From positions 1-33,322 of the forward strand of contig JAOAQY010000203.1 of NCBI GenBank assembly GCA_025210965.1: a stretch of 33,322 bases of DNA, in the 5' to 3' direction. Each line of letters opens with the position of its first letter. Position 1 is the stretch's first letter. The stretch comes from Tissierellales bacterium (GTDB lineage Bacteria; Bacillota; Clostridia; Tissierellales; JAOAQY01). The notes under the pieces were generated by a model. That model ran no database searches, was not told where the DNA came from, and saw only the letters and a program-made list of their open reading frames with translations. Of this stretch, positions 15,862-24,706 are shown piece after piece. The position numbers were made by a program, and so were the translations under genes.

Positions 15862-15877
15862 TTAAGCCACCCCATTA

Positions 15878-16612
15878 TTAATAGCCAATTTTTTTCAATC
15901 CACTCTTCAATTTTAAAATTGCCTTACTATGAATCTGTGATATCCTCGATTCTGACAAATCCAAAACAGCAGCTATTTCTTTGTATGTTAATTCCTCATA
16001 GTAATATAGCGAAACAACCAATTTCTCCTTCTCAGGTAATTCTTCAATTGAATCTTTAAGACTTTCTGCTAGCTCATCTTTTAAATAAGATTCTTCAGGT
16101 AAATCCTCTTGATTTATTTGAACGCCAATATTATTGTTTATGCTTAATAAATCATCTAGTGACACTACATTGAATGTTGAAACTTCCCCTAATAATTTTT
16201 CAACTGTTGCATTATCTTCACCTAATTCTTCTGCAATATCTTGAACTGTAACATTTCGTCCTAATCGATTTTCTGCTTTTTTTACTGCCTCTTCTAAATC
16301 CTTAGATTTTTTTCTAAGAGAACGTGGAATCCAATCTATTTTTCTAAGAGAATCTATTATAGATCCTCTAATCCGAATTTGAGCATATGTCTCGAATTTT
16401 AAATTTCTACTAATGTCAAATTTTTCTATAGCATCAATCAATCCAAATGACCCAAATCCCAAAAGATCATCAAATTCAACATTTCCACCATAATAATTAT
16501 ATAAACGTCCAGAAACCACCTTTACTAAATAAACATAGTGTTCTATTAACTGATTTTTATATTCAACACCGCTGGTCTCTTTGTATTTTTTCCAAAGTTC
16601 ATTAATATCCAT
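15878..16612 (-). CDS. sigD: RNA polymerase sigma-28 factor (SigD/FliA/WhiG family)
   Basis: SigD directs late flagellar, chemotaxis and autolysin genes. The 244-residue protein has region 2 with FDDLLGFGSFGLIDAIEKFD and FETYAQIRIRGSIIDSLRK, DWIPRSLR at the region 2/3 join, region 3 (VTVQDIAEELGED) and region 4 with a helix-turn-helix (YKEIAAVLDLSESRISQIHS). An ATG at 16657 would add 15 residues and overlap cheD, but it lacks a well-spaced ribosome site. ATG 16612 has GGAG at 16621-16624, and its product begins MDINELWKKYK, aligning with the start of Bacillus SigD. Its distal place in the fla/che operon matches B. subtilis, where late position limits SigD level. Confidence 0.95.
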   Translation of the reverse strand: MDINELWKKYKETSGVEYKNQLIEHYVYLVKVVSGRLYNYYGGNVEFDDLLGFGSFGLIDAIEKFDISRNLKFETYAQIRIRGSIIDSLRKIDWIPRSLRKKSKDLEEAVKKAENRLGRNVTVQDIAEELGEDNATVEKLLGEVSTFNVVSLDDLLSINNNIGVQINQEDLPEESYLKDELAESLKDSIEELPEKEKLVVSLYYYEELTYKEIAAVLDLSESRISQIHSKAILKLKSGLKKIGY

Positions 16613-16620
16613 GCTCTCAA

Positions 16621-16624
16621 CTCC
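16621..16624 (-). promoter_or_regulatory. Ribosome binding site favouring the shorter sigD start
   Basis: GGAG on the minus strand lies 8 bases before ATG 16612. The upstream ATG at 16657 has only a poorly spaced AGGT before it. Confidence 0.55.
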
Positions 16625-16637
16625 ATTCGGCGTCGGT

Positions 16638-17123
16638 TTAAATAATGCTCGTTCCATGACCTATAGTTTTGATAAATAACTCTCCATTATCCGCATTCAA
16701 TTCAATAGTACGACCGTAGTTACCCCCTGTATCTTCGGCTATAATTCTTATTCCCAACTCTTTTAATTTTTTCTTGCTTGCAATAGCATTTCTTTCTCCA
16801 ATCTTCAAAACATCGTTCTTAGAACTAAAATTGAACATTTGAGCTCCTCCAGCCATTTTAGCAACAATACTTTGCTTTCTAGCACCAGCTTTTATCATTT
16901 TTTCCAATAATATTTCAATAGCTGTATCTGCAAATTTTGCCTTATTTGAGTTATTCTTTATCTCTTTGCTAGATGGCAACATGACATGCGCCAATCCAGC
17001 AATTTTACTTCGCGGATCATATAATGTAACTCCAACACATGATCCTAATCCTAATGTAGTAATACTCCCCGGTGTCTTTACTATATTTAAATCCGCCATT
17101 CCAACCTTAACCATCTCACTCAT
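16638..17123 (-). CDS. cheD: Chemoreceptor glutamine deamidase CheD
   Basis: CheD deamidates glutamines in chemoreceptors and binds CheC, raising its CheY-P phosphatase activity. The 161-residue protein has the catalytic cysteine in LGLGSCVGVTLYD (C29) and the histidine in GLAHVMLP (H46), plus the C-terminal GGNYGRTIELN segment. Both key residues are intact. It begins one base after the cheC stop, with AGGGG about 9 bases upstream of ATG 17123; Met4 is a possible alternative start. The cheC-cheD pair is typical of Bacillus-type chemotaxis and archaea. Confidence 0.96.
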   Translation of the reverse strand: MSEMVKVGMADLNIVKTPGSITTLGLGSCVGVTLYDPRSKIAGLAHVMLPSSKEIKNNSNKAKFADTAIEILLEKMIKAGARKQSIVAKMAGGAQMFNFSSKNDVLKIGERNAIASKKKLKELGIRIIAEDTGGNYGRTIELNADNGELFIKTIGHGTSII

Positions 17124-17124
17124 A

Positions 17125-17733
17125 TCACACTACCCCTAATGCTCTCAAAATTTTATCAAATGACTCTATATCCGGTAACAAGAAGAAATCCCCTGTAACC
17201 TCTTTTTCATCTTCGACAAATTCAGTTTCTATAAATAATAGTTTGTCACTGAATTGTCCAAATTGGATGGCTGGAACACTCAATATAGCACCTACCATAT
17301 CAATACTCACTGAAGGAACTGATATGTTTAATGTCAAATTAGTAAGTTTACTCAAAGAATTCATATACGATGCTGCTAAAATATTTCCAACTTCTGACAG
17401 TACTGAAATATCCATTGCATCTAATTCATCTGTTTCTTTTTCTCTTTGAAATATCATAGGAATTAAGTTATTAGCAGATTCAATATCTAGCAAAAACATC
17501 ATATTTCCTTCTACTTCACCAGTCATTTGAAAATAAATACCTGCAACTGGCATTTCTGCACCACCTAATATATCTTGAACTTCTTCTATATCAATTATTT
17601 TAACTTGTGGCACTAACATATCAACTTTTTTGTCAATCATCTTTGCTAAAGCCGTAGCTGCATTTCCTGCTCCAATATTTCCTATTTCTTTCAATACATC
17701 TACTAGCATCTCATTTACATTATTTATATCCAT
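17125..17733 (-). CDS. cheC: CheY-P phosphatase CheC
   Basis: CheC removes phosphate from CheY-P and is regulated by CheD in sensory adaptation. The 202-residue protein has the duplicated CheC fold with two phosphatase motifs: E16 and N19 in LKEIGNIGAGNAATALA, and E114 and N117 in LSEVGNILAASYMNSL. Both Glu/Asn pairs are present, so both sites could be active. ATG 17733 has GGAGG 5 bases upstream. It follows cheB by 14 bases; in B. subtilis cheA and cheW lie at this point, and here they are missing. Confidence 0.95.
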   Translation of the reverse strand: MDINNVNEMLVDVLKEIGNIGAGNAATALAKMIDKKVDMLVPQVKIIDIEEVQDILGGAEMPVAGIYFQMTGEVEGNMMFLLDIESANNLIPMIFQREKETDELDAMDISVLSEVGNILAASYMNSLSKLTNLTLNISVPSVSIDMVGAILSVPAIQFGQFSDKLLFIETEFVEDEKEVTGDFFLLPDIESFDKILRALGVV

Positions 17734-17747
17734 AAATTCCTCCTAAT

Positions 17748-18800
17748 TTATGCCTTTATTTGCTTCATTACTTCACCAGCAATATCTTCCAATGTCACCA
17801 CTTTATCAACAGCATCATTTTGAACAGCAGACTTTGGCATTCCATATACCACACAGCTTTTTTCATCTTGAGCTATAGTATACCCTCTTTTATCTCTTAA
17901 CTTTTTCATTCCAATGGCTCCATCTGCTCCCATTCCAGTCATCATAACTCCAACAATTCTTTTATTATCAACATTTGCAACTGTATCCATGAGAACATCC
18001 ACTGATGGGCAATGACCACTTACTTTTTCTTCATCACTTAAATCAATCATCCAATCAGCGCCTTTTTTTACCAACTTCAATTGCTTACTGCCTGGAGCAA
18101 CGTAGCAATATCCACGAAGTAATGACTCTCCATGTTCAGCTTCTTTAACACTAAGTGCTGACATAGTATTCAATCGATCAGCCAATGATTTAGTAAATCC
18201 TGGTGGCATGTGTTGAACGATTATATATGTTGCATTAAGATTTTCTGGGAACTTAGGAATTACACTTTGTAACGCTCGCGGACCTCCAGTAGAAGTTCCT
18301 ATAGCAACTATATGACTAAAATTTTTATCCTTTTTAGCAATCTTTTTACTAGCTTCAGCTTTAACTCTTACATTTGTATTTAGTGTCCGAGTTTTAGCCT
18401 TTATTTTACTAGCCATTTTTACTTTTTCTATAATTTCATTTTTCTTTTCATTTGCATCTAACTTAAAAATATTTGTAGGCTTAGTGATAAAATCTATAGC
18501 CCCATACTCTAATGCCTTTATAGTTGCGTCTGCCCCCTCTGATGTCAAACTACTTAGCATCAACACGGGAACATTTATTTTTAATTTTTCCATCTCTTTC
18601 AATGCTGTAAGCCCATCCATAATAGGCATTTCAACATCTAAAGTTATTACGTCAGGATTGCATGTTTGTATTTTCTCAATACCCTCTTTCCCATTTTTAG
18701 CAGTATCAATTACTTCAATATTTTCATCTGAATTTAAAATATCTGCTATCAGTTTTCTCATGAAAGCTGAGTCGTCAATAACTAAAGCTCTAATTTTCAT
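17748..18800 (-). CDS. cheB: Chemotaxis response regulator protein-glutamate methylesterase CheB
   Basis: CheB demethylates chemoreceptors when phosphorylated by CheA. The 350-residue protein has a receiver domain (1-120) with acidic pocket D9/D10, phosphoacceptor D55 (ITLDVEMPIMDG) and K107 (ITKPTN), a lysine-rich linker (about 120-160), and the methylesterase domain with catalytic S170 (IGTSTGGP), H197 (VQHMPPGF) and D293 (MTGMGADG). All catalytic residues are present. It starts at ATG 18800, immediately after the stop of the PilZ gene, so the two are translationally coupled. It requires CheA, which is not encoded in this window. Confidence 0.97.
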   Translation of the reverse strand: MKIRALVIDDSAFMRKLIADILNSDENIEVIDTAKNGKEGIEKIQTCNPDVITLDVEMPIMDGLTALKEMEKLKINVPVLMLSSLTSEGADATIKALEYGAIDFITKPTNIFKLDANEKKNEIIEKVKMASKIKAKTRTLNTNVRVKAEASKKIAKKDKNFSHIVAIGTSTGGPRALQSVIPKFPENLNATYIIVQHMPPGFTKSLADRLNTMSALSVKEAEHGESLLRGYCYVAPGSKQLKLVKKGADWMIDLSDEEKVSGHCPSVDVLMDTVANVDNKRIVGVMMTGMGADGAIGMKKLRDKRGYTIAQDEKSCVVYGMPKSAVQNDAVDKVVTLEDIAGEVMKQIKA

Positions 18801-19451
18801 CTAAATCAGTCCTTTTTTTCTTAATTTTCTTTGAGCCTCAAAAACATATTGAACAATTATTTCCTGACTTTTATGATGTATGTCAAAAAACTTTATGCCT
18901 AGCGCATATTTAAAATCTTTGTCCTCTGTCTTATCAATTCTAACAATTTTCCCTTTGACAGATACCACTTTATCTTCAACATTTAAGTCGCATTCTAAGA
19001 AATCACCTTTTTTGTGTTCATAATTAGATTTTAGTTTCATTCCTCCACCACTTAGATCTTGGGTAACACAAGATTCCTCTAATATTTGACTATCATTTTT
19101 TTCAAAATACTTCATAACTTTCAGCCTAACTAAAAGTCTATAATAATCTCTCATCTGAACTCTATCGGATGGTGTTAATCTTTCTATTTCTAGCAAATAT
19201 ATTTTTTTTAAGCCTCTTCTTCTTACTATACCCTTAAACATGAACCTTCCAACATTTTCTACATAATAAGAAATTTTTATTTTAGTACCTGTATGAATAG
19301 GAATCAAAACACCTTTTTCAATAGGACCACTAATTATAATCATTTGATTCCTGATATCCAAAACTTGACTCGCATATCTAGATGCATTTTCACTATCACT
19401 TTCTATAATCAACTTAGTTCCAACAACTAAATTCGAATTTGCTTCTGTCAT
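18801..19451 (-). CDS. ycgR: PilZ-domain c-di-GMP receptor, YcgR/flagellar brake family
   Basis: YcgR-type proteins bind cyclic di-GMP and act on the flagellar motor to slow or stop swimming. The 216-residue protein has an N-terminal YcgR/PilZN-like beta domain (about 5-95) and a C-terminal PilZ domain with both nucleotide-binding motifs intact: RDYYR at 101-105 (RxxxR) and DLSGGG at 132-137 (D/NxSxxG). The ATG at 19451 lies in the 3' end region of flhG, with GGGAGG about 12 bases upstream, a rather long spacing. Its place between flhG and cheB strongly suggests a motility role, comparable to DgrA/MotI of B. subtilis, whose gene lies elsewhere. Confidence 0.92.
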   Translation of the reverse strand: MTEANSNLVVGTKLIIESDSENASRYASQVLDIRNQMIIISGPIEKGVLIPIHTGTKIKISYYVENVGRFMFKGIVRRRGLKKIYLLEIERLTPSDRVQMRDYYRLLVRLKVMKYFEKNDSQILEESCVTQDLSGGGMKLKSNYEHKKGDFLECDLNVEDKVVSVKGKIVRIDKTEDKDFKYALGIKFFDIHHKSQEIIVQYVFEAQRKLRKKGLI

Positions 19452-19457
19452 TTGTTT

Positions 19458-20372
19458 TTAGAACCTCCCTTTGGTAAATACAGATCTCAAGTTAGAAATG
19501 AAATTTTCCATTCCACTTTTTTCAACCTGCTCCTCTCCAATAAGTTTCAACGCTATCGAATTAATTTTTTTAGAAACTTGTGATGTTGGATTATATTCCA
19601 TAAATGGAATTTGATTTTTAACAGATTCTGGTATGATTTTACTTTCATACAAATACCCTAATTCATTGATATTAAAATCCAAAAACTTATTAGTTGCTTT
19701 CTCAAGTTTACTGAATACTTCTTCTGCTTCTTTTGCATTATTCACTCTATTTATAATAACTTTAAGGTCGACTTCATTATTAAATATATTCAACGCCTTT
19801 ATCATTGCATATGCATCAGTTAATGAAGTCGGCTCTGGTGTAGTAATTATTATAACTTCATCTGCTGCATTTACAAAGCTTAATACTGTCTTCGATAAGC
19901 CTGCACCTGTATCAATAAGTATAAAATCACATTCATTTTGAAGTGATTTAAATTCTTTTAATAAATACTCTATCTCTCCAATGTCTAATTGCATTATTTC
20001 ATTTATTCCTGATCCACCAGCTATAAGTTTTACACCAGCAGGACCTTCTGTAATAACCTCTTTCATAGTCTTGCGTCTTTCTAATACATCGGCTACTGTA
20101 TATTTAGGTATTATTCCAGATATAACATCGATATTGGCAAAACCAATGTCTGCATCAAAAACTACACATCTATATCCAAGATTGCTAAGTGATATCCCTA
20201 AGTTAATAGTAAAGTTGGTCTTTCCCACTCCACCTTTACCACTAGTTACCGCTATTATCCTAGTATTATCATCATTATCAACACTTTTAGATGTTTCTGC
20301 TTTTTTCTCTCTATTTTTGAAATTCTGGCTTTCTTTAACTAGTTTTCTCAATCTCTCTGCTTGATCATACAT
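19458..20372 (-). CDS. flhG: MinD-like ATPase FlhG (YlxH), flagellar number/placement regulator
   Basis: FlhG is a membrane-associated ParA/MinD-type ATPase that controls the number or arrangement of flagella and stimulates the FlhF GTPase. The 304-residue protein has the N-terminal activating motif DQAERLRKLV (3-12), known in this family to trigger FlhF GTP hydrolysis, the deviant Walker A GKGGVGKT (45-52), Walker A' VFDADIGFANID and LIDTGAGLSKTV (Walker B region). ATG 20372 has GGAG about 9 bases upstream and overlaps the end of flhF by 8 bases. Confidence 0.96.
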   Translation of the reverse strand: MYDQAERLRKLVKESQNFKNREKKAETSKSVDNDDNTRIIAVTSGKGGVGKTNFTINLGISLSNLGYRCVVFDADIGFANIDVISGIIPKYTVADVLERRKTMKEVITEGPAGVKLIAGGSGINEIMQLDIGEIEYLLKEFKSLQNECDFILIDTGAGLSKTVLSFVNAADEVIIITTPEPTSLTDAYAMIKALNIFNNEVDLKVIINRVNNAKEAEEVFSKLEKATNKFLDFNINELGYLYESKIIPESVKNQIPFMEYNPTSQVSKKINSIALKLIGEEQVEKSGMENFISNLRSVFTKGRF

Positions 20373-21546
20373 CTTTGTTTTCTCCTAACAATGATTTTGC
20401 TATTTCATCAATATTTGCCAATTTTATATCTTCTGGAACACTCTGCCCTGTTGTTATATAAGAAAGCGGATTTGCTTTTTCATAACACGTACTCATAACT
20501 ATACCATAATTATCAGATTCATCTAATTTAGTAAAAATCAGTTTGTAGTCATTAATAAATTTGTATGTTTCTATTATACCATCAATAGTATTCTTATTGG
20601 TAGTTGAGCTTAAAACTAAAAATATTTCTGGATCTTTAACTTGTCCTAACATTTCTTTAAGTTCTTTTACTTTGTCGTTGTTTTTATGACTTCTTCCAGC
20701 TGTATCTACTAAAATTAGTTCCTTATCATAATAATCCTGAACTGCTTCCACTATCTCACTTCCATCATAAATAATTTTAAGTGGAATTCCCAGTATTTCA
20801 CTATATGTTTTAAGCTGTTCCACAGCTGCAATTCTATAAGTATCCGCTGTTATTAGCCCTATCTTTTCTTTATTGACTAATGCATATTGTGCTGCTATTT
20901 TAGCCAGAGTCGTCGTCTTACCAACTCCTGTTGGTCCAACAAAAATTACTATCTTTTGTTTATTATTTAGTGTTATAGGCTTAACTGGTCCTAAATGCTT
21001 TTTTAGTAATTTGATTAATAAATTTTCATAATTAATGCGCCCCTCAATTTTAGCGTGCTCACGCATTAATTCATTGAGTATTTTTGTTGTGTTCTCATAA
21101 TCTAGCCCATTAGATGTAAGCCTTTTTTGTAGTAATTTAACTTCTTCTGGATAAACCCCAGTATCTTCTCTAGTATTTTCAATACTAGAGACTAATGATT
21201 CTACAGTTTGTCTAAGTTTGACTACCTCGTCATCCGCTATGCGCTCTTTACTTTTACTCACACCCTCAAACAATAAATCAGTATTTAATTGACTTTTGGA
21301 TCTGTTTTCTTTTTTTATCTGAGTTTTTTGAAGTTTTTGAGATTCTTGTAATTTACTTTTTTGAGGTTCTCTATTTTCTTCGTCAATAGCAGCAACAATT
21401 TCAACTAAAGGTTTTCTTAAAAAACTTAACATACCTGGTCTTTTGATTTTCCTCGTATGCAATATCACTGCATTTTCCCCTAGCTCTTTTTTTAATTTAT
21501 CCATTGCTTCTTTATTGGTATTTCCAAAATATCTCTTAATTTTCAT
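20365..21546 (-). CDS. flhF: SRP-type GTPase FlhF
   Basis: FlhF marks the site of flagellar assembly. The 393-residue protein has a B domain (1-95) with a lysine- and glutamine-rich low-complexity stretch (about 55-90), an N domain, and the G domain with P-loop GPTGVGKT (204-211), TADTYRIAAVEQL (I-box/G2, about 233-245), DTAGRSHKN (281-289) and TKLDES (G4). It overlaps flhA by 11 bases at its start and flhG by 8 bases at its end, showing tight coupling. No strong ribosome site precedes ATG 21546, as expected for a coupled gene. Confidence 0.96.
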   Translation of the reverse strand: MKIKRYFGNTNKEAMDKLKKELGENAVILHTRKIKRPGMLSFLRKPLVEIVAAIDEENREPQKSKLQESQKLQKTQIKKENRSKSQLNTDLLFEGVSKSKERIADDEVVKLRQTVESLVSSIENTREDTGVYPEEVKLLQKRLTSNGLDYENTTKILNELMREHAKIEGRINYENLLIKLLKKHLGPVKPITLNNKQKIVIFVGPTGVGKTTTLAKIAAQYALVNKEKIGLITADTYRIAAVEQLKTYSEILGIPLKIIYDGSEIVEAVQDYYDKELILVDTAGRSHKNNDKVKELKEMLGQVKDPEIFLVLSSTTNKNTIDGIIETYKFINDYKLIFTKLDESDNYGIVMSTCYEKANPLSYITTGQSVPEDIKLANIDEIAKSLLGENKDV

Positions 21547-23584
21547 CTAGTGTCACCATCCCCAGTGCTTGGATTTCAACGTTAGGATCAATTTCATTAT
21601 ATGACAAAACTATAATTTCATTACTATATTGCTCTGTAAGTTTCTTGAAATAAATCCTAACTATAGGTGCTGTCAATACGATTGGCTGCTCACCTATACT
21701 CGTTAATCTATCTACATTTTGAGCTAAGCTTTGAAGTATGCGCTGAACAGTATTCGGATCTAATCCCAAATATGAACCTGCTTCAGTTTGATTTATAGAA
21801 TTCATGATTAACTGTTCTAATTGTCCATCTAAAGTTATAACATTAAGTTTATTATCTATGACATATTTCTGAGTTATGTAACGACTTTGCTTTTGTCTAA
21901 CATATTCAGTTAACATATCTGGATCTCTAGTCACCGAAATATAATCTGCTAATGTTTCTAATATTATTACCATATTCCTTATGGAAATCTGCTCTTTCAA
22001 TAAATTTGCCAAAACCTTTTGTACATCTCCTAAGTTCATTGCCCCTGGAACAATTTCATCAACTAATGCTGGATGATCCTCTTTAACATTATCTATAAGA
22101 ACTTTCACATCCTGTCTTCCTAATAATTCGTGTGCATTTTGTTTAATAAGTTCTGTTAAATGCGTAGATATTACGGATGGTGGATCAACTACAGTATAGC
22201 CTAATATCTCAGCTTTTTCTCTTTCTTTATCAGTTACCCACTTCGCTGGCAAGCCAAATGCCGGCTCAATAGTGTCTATCCCTTCTACATCACCTTGAGC
22301 AGTACCTGGATCCATCGCTAAATAATGATCAAAAAGCAACTCTCCTCTAGCAATTTCTACACCTTTAATCTTTATAAGATACTCATTTGGATTTAATTGG
22401 ATATTATCTCTTAGCCTAACAATTGGAACAACAACTCCTAATTCTAATGCAATTTGTCTCCTAATCATTATTATTCTATCCAATAAGTCTCCGCCTTGAT
22501 TTGAATCAGCTAGTGGTATCAAGCCATATCCAAATTCCAATTCTATGTCTTCAATTTTCAACAAATTCATAACATTCTCAGGCTTTCTCATTTCTTCATC
22601 ATCTGCTGCTGTTTCCATTAATTCTTGCTCTTCTATTTCTTGTTCTTGCTTCTGAGCCATTGTTCTACCATTAAACGCAATAAACAGAAGTGTTAAACCT
22701 AATAGCAAAAATGGAAATGTCGGTAAAGGTGTCAGCGACATGAAGATAAGTGCTGCTGATAATATGAATAACGGTCTAGAACTACCTCGAAATAATTGTT
22801 CTATTATATCTGAGCCTAAATTTTTCTCGGATTCAGTTTTAGTAACAATTATACCTTGAGCTGTAGATATCATGAGTGCAGATATCTGACTAACTAATCC
22901 ATCTCCGATTGTTAGCAGTGCATATTTTGAAAGTGCTGCAAAAATTGGCATCCCAGACATAGCCCCAATAATCAATCCTGCTACGATATTTATGACAGTT
23001 ATCAATATACCAGCAATAGCATTTCCCTTTACGAACTTACTAGCACCATCCATTGATCCATAAAAATCAGCCTCTCTTTGTATATTCAACCTTCTTGCCT
23101 TTGCATCCTCATCAGATATCAATCCTGCATTCAAATCAGCGTCTATAGACATCTGTTTTCCTGGCATAGCATCTAATGTAAAACGAGCTGCAACTTCGGC
23201 AACCCTCTCGGAACCCTTAGTAATTACTAAAAAGTTTACAATTACAATTATTGCAAAAATAATTACCCCTACAACAAAATTATCTTGCGCTACAAAACTA
23301 CCAAATGCTTGTATTACATCCCCAGCATCACCTTCTGTTAAGATATATCTTGTAGTGTTTATGTTCAAAGCTAATCCAAATATTGTTGAAATCAACAATA
23401 TTGATGGAAATATGGAAAAACTAAGTACATTTTTCGCGTAAATCGATGTCAATAGTATCAATAATGCAAAAGAAATATTCAAACTTAACAATATGTCCAA
23501 TAGTCCTTTTGGCACTGGTATTATCATGATAAGTACAATCAAGATAATAGAAACAACTACTGCGACATCCCCAAATTTTAACAT
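21536..23584 (-). CDS. flhA: Flagellar type III export gate protein FlhA
   Basis: FlhA is the large export-gate protein that forms the nonameric cytoplasmic ring and couples proton flow to protein export. The 682-residue protein has about eight N-terminal membrane segments (to about 310), the family signature in the loop (ARFTLDAMPGKQMSIDADLN then AGLISDEDAKARR, about 140-172), and a large cytoplasmic domain (about 340-682). It follows flhB by 8 bases, with AGGTGG before ATG 23584. Length and motifs are standard. Confidence 0.97.
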   Translation of the reverse strand: MLKFGDVAVVVSIILIVLIMIIPVPKGLLDILLSLNISFALLILLTSIYAKNVLSFSIFPSILLISTIFGLALNINTTRYILTEGDAGDVIQAFGSFVAQDNFVVGVIIFAIIVIVNFLVITKGSERVAEVAARFTLDAMPGKQMSIDADLNAGLISDEDAKARRLNIQREADFYGSMDGASKFVKGNAIAGILITVINIVAGLIIGAMSGMPIFAALSKYALLTIGDGLVSQISALMISTAQGIIVTKTESEKNLGSDIIEQLFRGSSRPLFILSAALIFMSLTPLPTFPFLLLGLTLLFIAFNGRTMAQKQEQEIEEQELMETAADDEEMRKPENVMNLLKIEDIELEFGYGLIPLADSNQGGDLLDRIIMIRRQIALELGVVVPIVRLRDNIQLNPNEYLIKIKGVEIARGELLFDHYLAMDPGTAQGDVEGIDTIEPAFGLPAKWVTDKEREKAEILGYTVVDPPSVISTHLTELIKQNAHELLGRQDVKVLIDNVKEDHPALVDEIVPGAMNLGDVQKVLANLLKEQISIRNMVIILETLADYISVTRDPDMLTEYVRQKQSRYITQKYVIDNKLNVITLDGQLEQLIMNSINQTEAGSYLGLDPNTVQRILQSLAQNVDRLTSIGEQPIVLTAPIVRIYFKKLTEQYSNEIIVLSYNEIDPNVEIQALGMVTLDEN

Positions 23585-23592
23585 CTAACCAC

Positions 23593-24705
23593 CTACATCC
23601 TAGTCTTTTTTAAGTTATACACATATGCCAAAACTTCCGCTACTGCTTGATATAAATCCTGTGGTATTTCATCACCAATTTCAACCTGTTTAAACAACAG
23701 CCTCGCAAGTGGCTTATTTTCAACAATTGGCACATCGCTATCACCTGCAATTTGCTTTATTTTTTGAGCCATAAAATCTTGCCCTTTAGCTAAAACATAT
23801 GGTGCTTTATGTTTCCCAGAATCATATTTAACTGCAATAGCAAAATGTGTAGGATTTGTTATAACCACGTCTGCTTCTGGAACATCCTGCATCATTCTCT
23901 GCATAGCTATTTCTCGCTGTTTTTGCTTTATTCTTGATTTAATCTGCGGATCTCCTTCCATTTGCTTATATTCTTCTTTTATTTCTTGTTTCGTCATCTT
24001 TAAATTTTTCTCATATTGATATTTTTGAAAAGCAAAATCTAAAATAGAAATAATTATAAGTGCTATGCAAACTCGCATAGCAATATTAAATGCCGTATCC
24101 ATCATATATGTTACACTTTGATTTAAATCATATACATACAGCATATGTAAATTTGAAACTTCATTTTTTAAGTAAGAATAAACAACCCATATTATAATTG
24201 CTATTTTAGCTATAGACTTAAACATCTCAAATATTGATTTGAATGAAAATAAATTTTTAAAACCATTTATAGGATTAAGTTTCCCAAATTTAAATTTTAT
24301 AGGAATCACTAAAAAACCAACTTGCATATAGCCCATAAAAAGTCCAGTAATCATTACTATACCTAATATCGGAAGCATATTCAATATTATAGTAAAAACT
24401 GCTTCAATCATTATTTGATTTAAACTCGAGACATCATTTAATGTGCTTGGGTTCAAACTATTTCGAAACATATTTTCAGTATATGAACCGATATTCTTGT
24501 AAATAGTTTCGCCCCACATAAACACCAAACTAACTCCAGTCAAAAGAGTTATAGCAGATGTCATTTCTTTACTTTGAAATACATTTCCTTCTTTTCTAGC
24601 ATCTTGACGCTTTTTAGGTGTAGCTTTTTCAGTTTTTTCGCCTGACCCACCATCAGCAAAATGCTGTAAATCAAGCAAGTAATGCTTTTTCAATATATCC
24701 ATCAT
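23593..24705 (-). CDS. flhB: Flagellar export switch protein FlhB
   Basis: FlhB controls the change from hook to filament export through self-cleavage. The 370-residue protein carries the self-cleavage motif NPTH (284-287), four membrane segments between about 50 and 220, and the conserved EKTEKATPKKR (23-33) ahead of the first helix. An extra leader of about 20 residues (MMDILKKHYLLDLQHFADGG) precedes that motif, as in many clostridial FlhB proteins. Two adjacent ATG codons (24705 and 24702) are possible starts; the site upstream is weak. It begins one base after the fliR stop. Confidence 0.96.
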   Translation of the reverse strand: MMDILKKHYLLDLQHFADGGSGEKTEKATPKKRQDARKEGNVFQSKEMTSAITLLTGVSLVFMWGETIYKNIGSYTENMFRNSLNPSTLNDVSSLNQIMIEAVFTIILNMLPILGIVMITGLFMGYMQVGFLVIPIKFKFGKLNPINGFKNLFSFKSIFEMFKSIAKIAIIIWVVYSYLKNEVSNLHMLYVYDLNQSVTYMMDTAFNIAMRVCIALIIISILDFAFQKYQYEKNLKMTKQEIKEEYKQMEGDPQIKSRIKQKQREIAMQRMMQDVPEADVVITNPTHFAIAVKYDSGKHKAPYVLAKGQDFMAQKIKQIAGDSDVPIVENKPLARLLFKQVEIGDEIPQDLYQAVAEVLAYVYNLKKTRM

Positions 24706-24706
24706 T

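Noticed and set aside
16613-16657. Longer sigD product starting at ATG 16657 inside cheD
   Set aside because: The upstream ribosome site is poor and the extra 15 residues have no counterpart in Bacillus SigD; kept only as an alternative.
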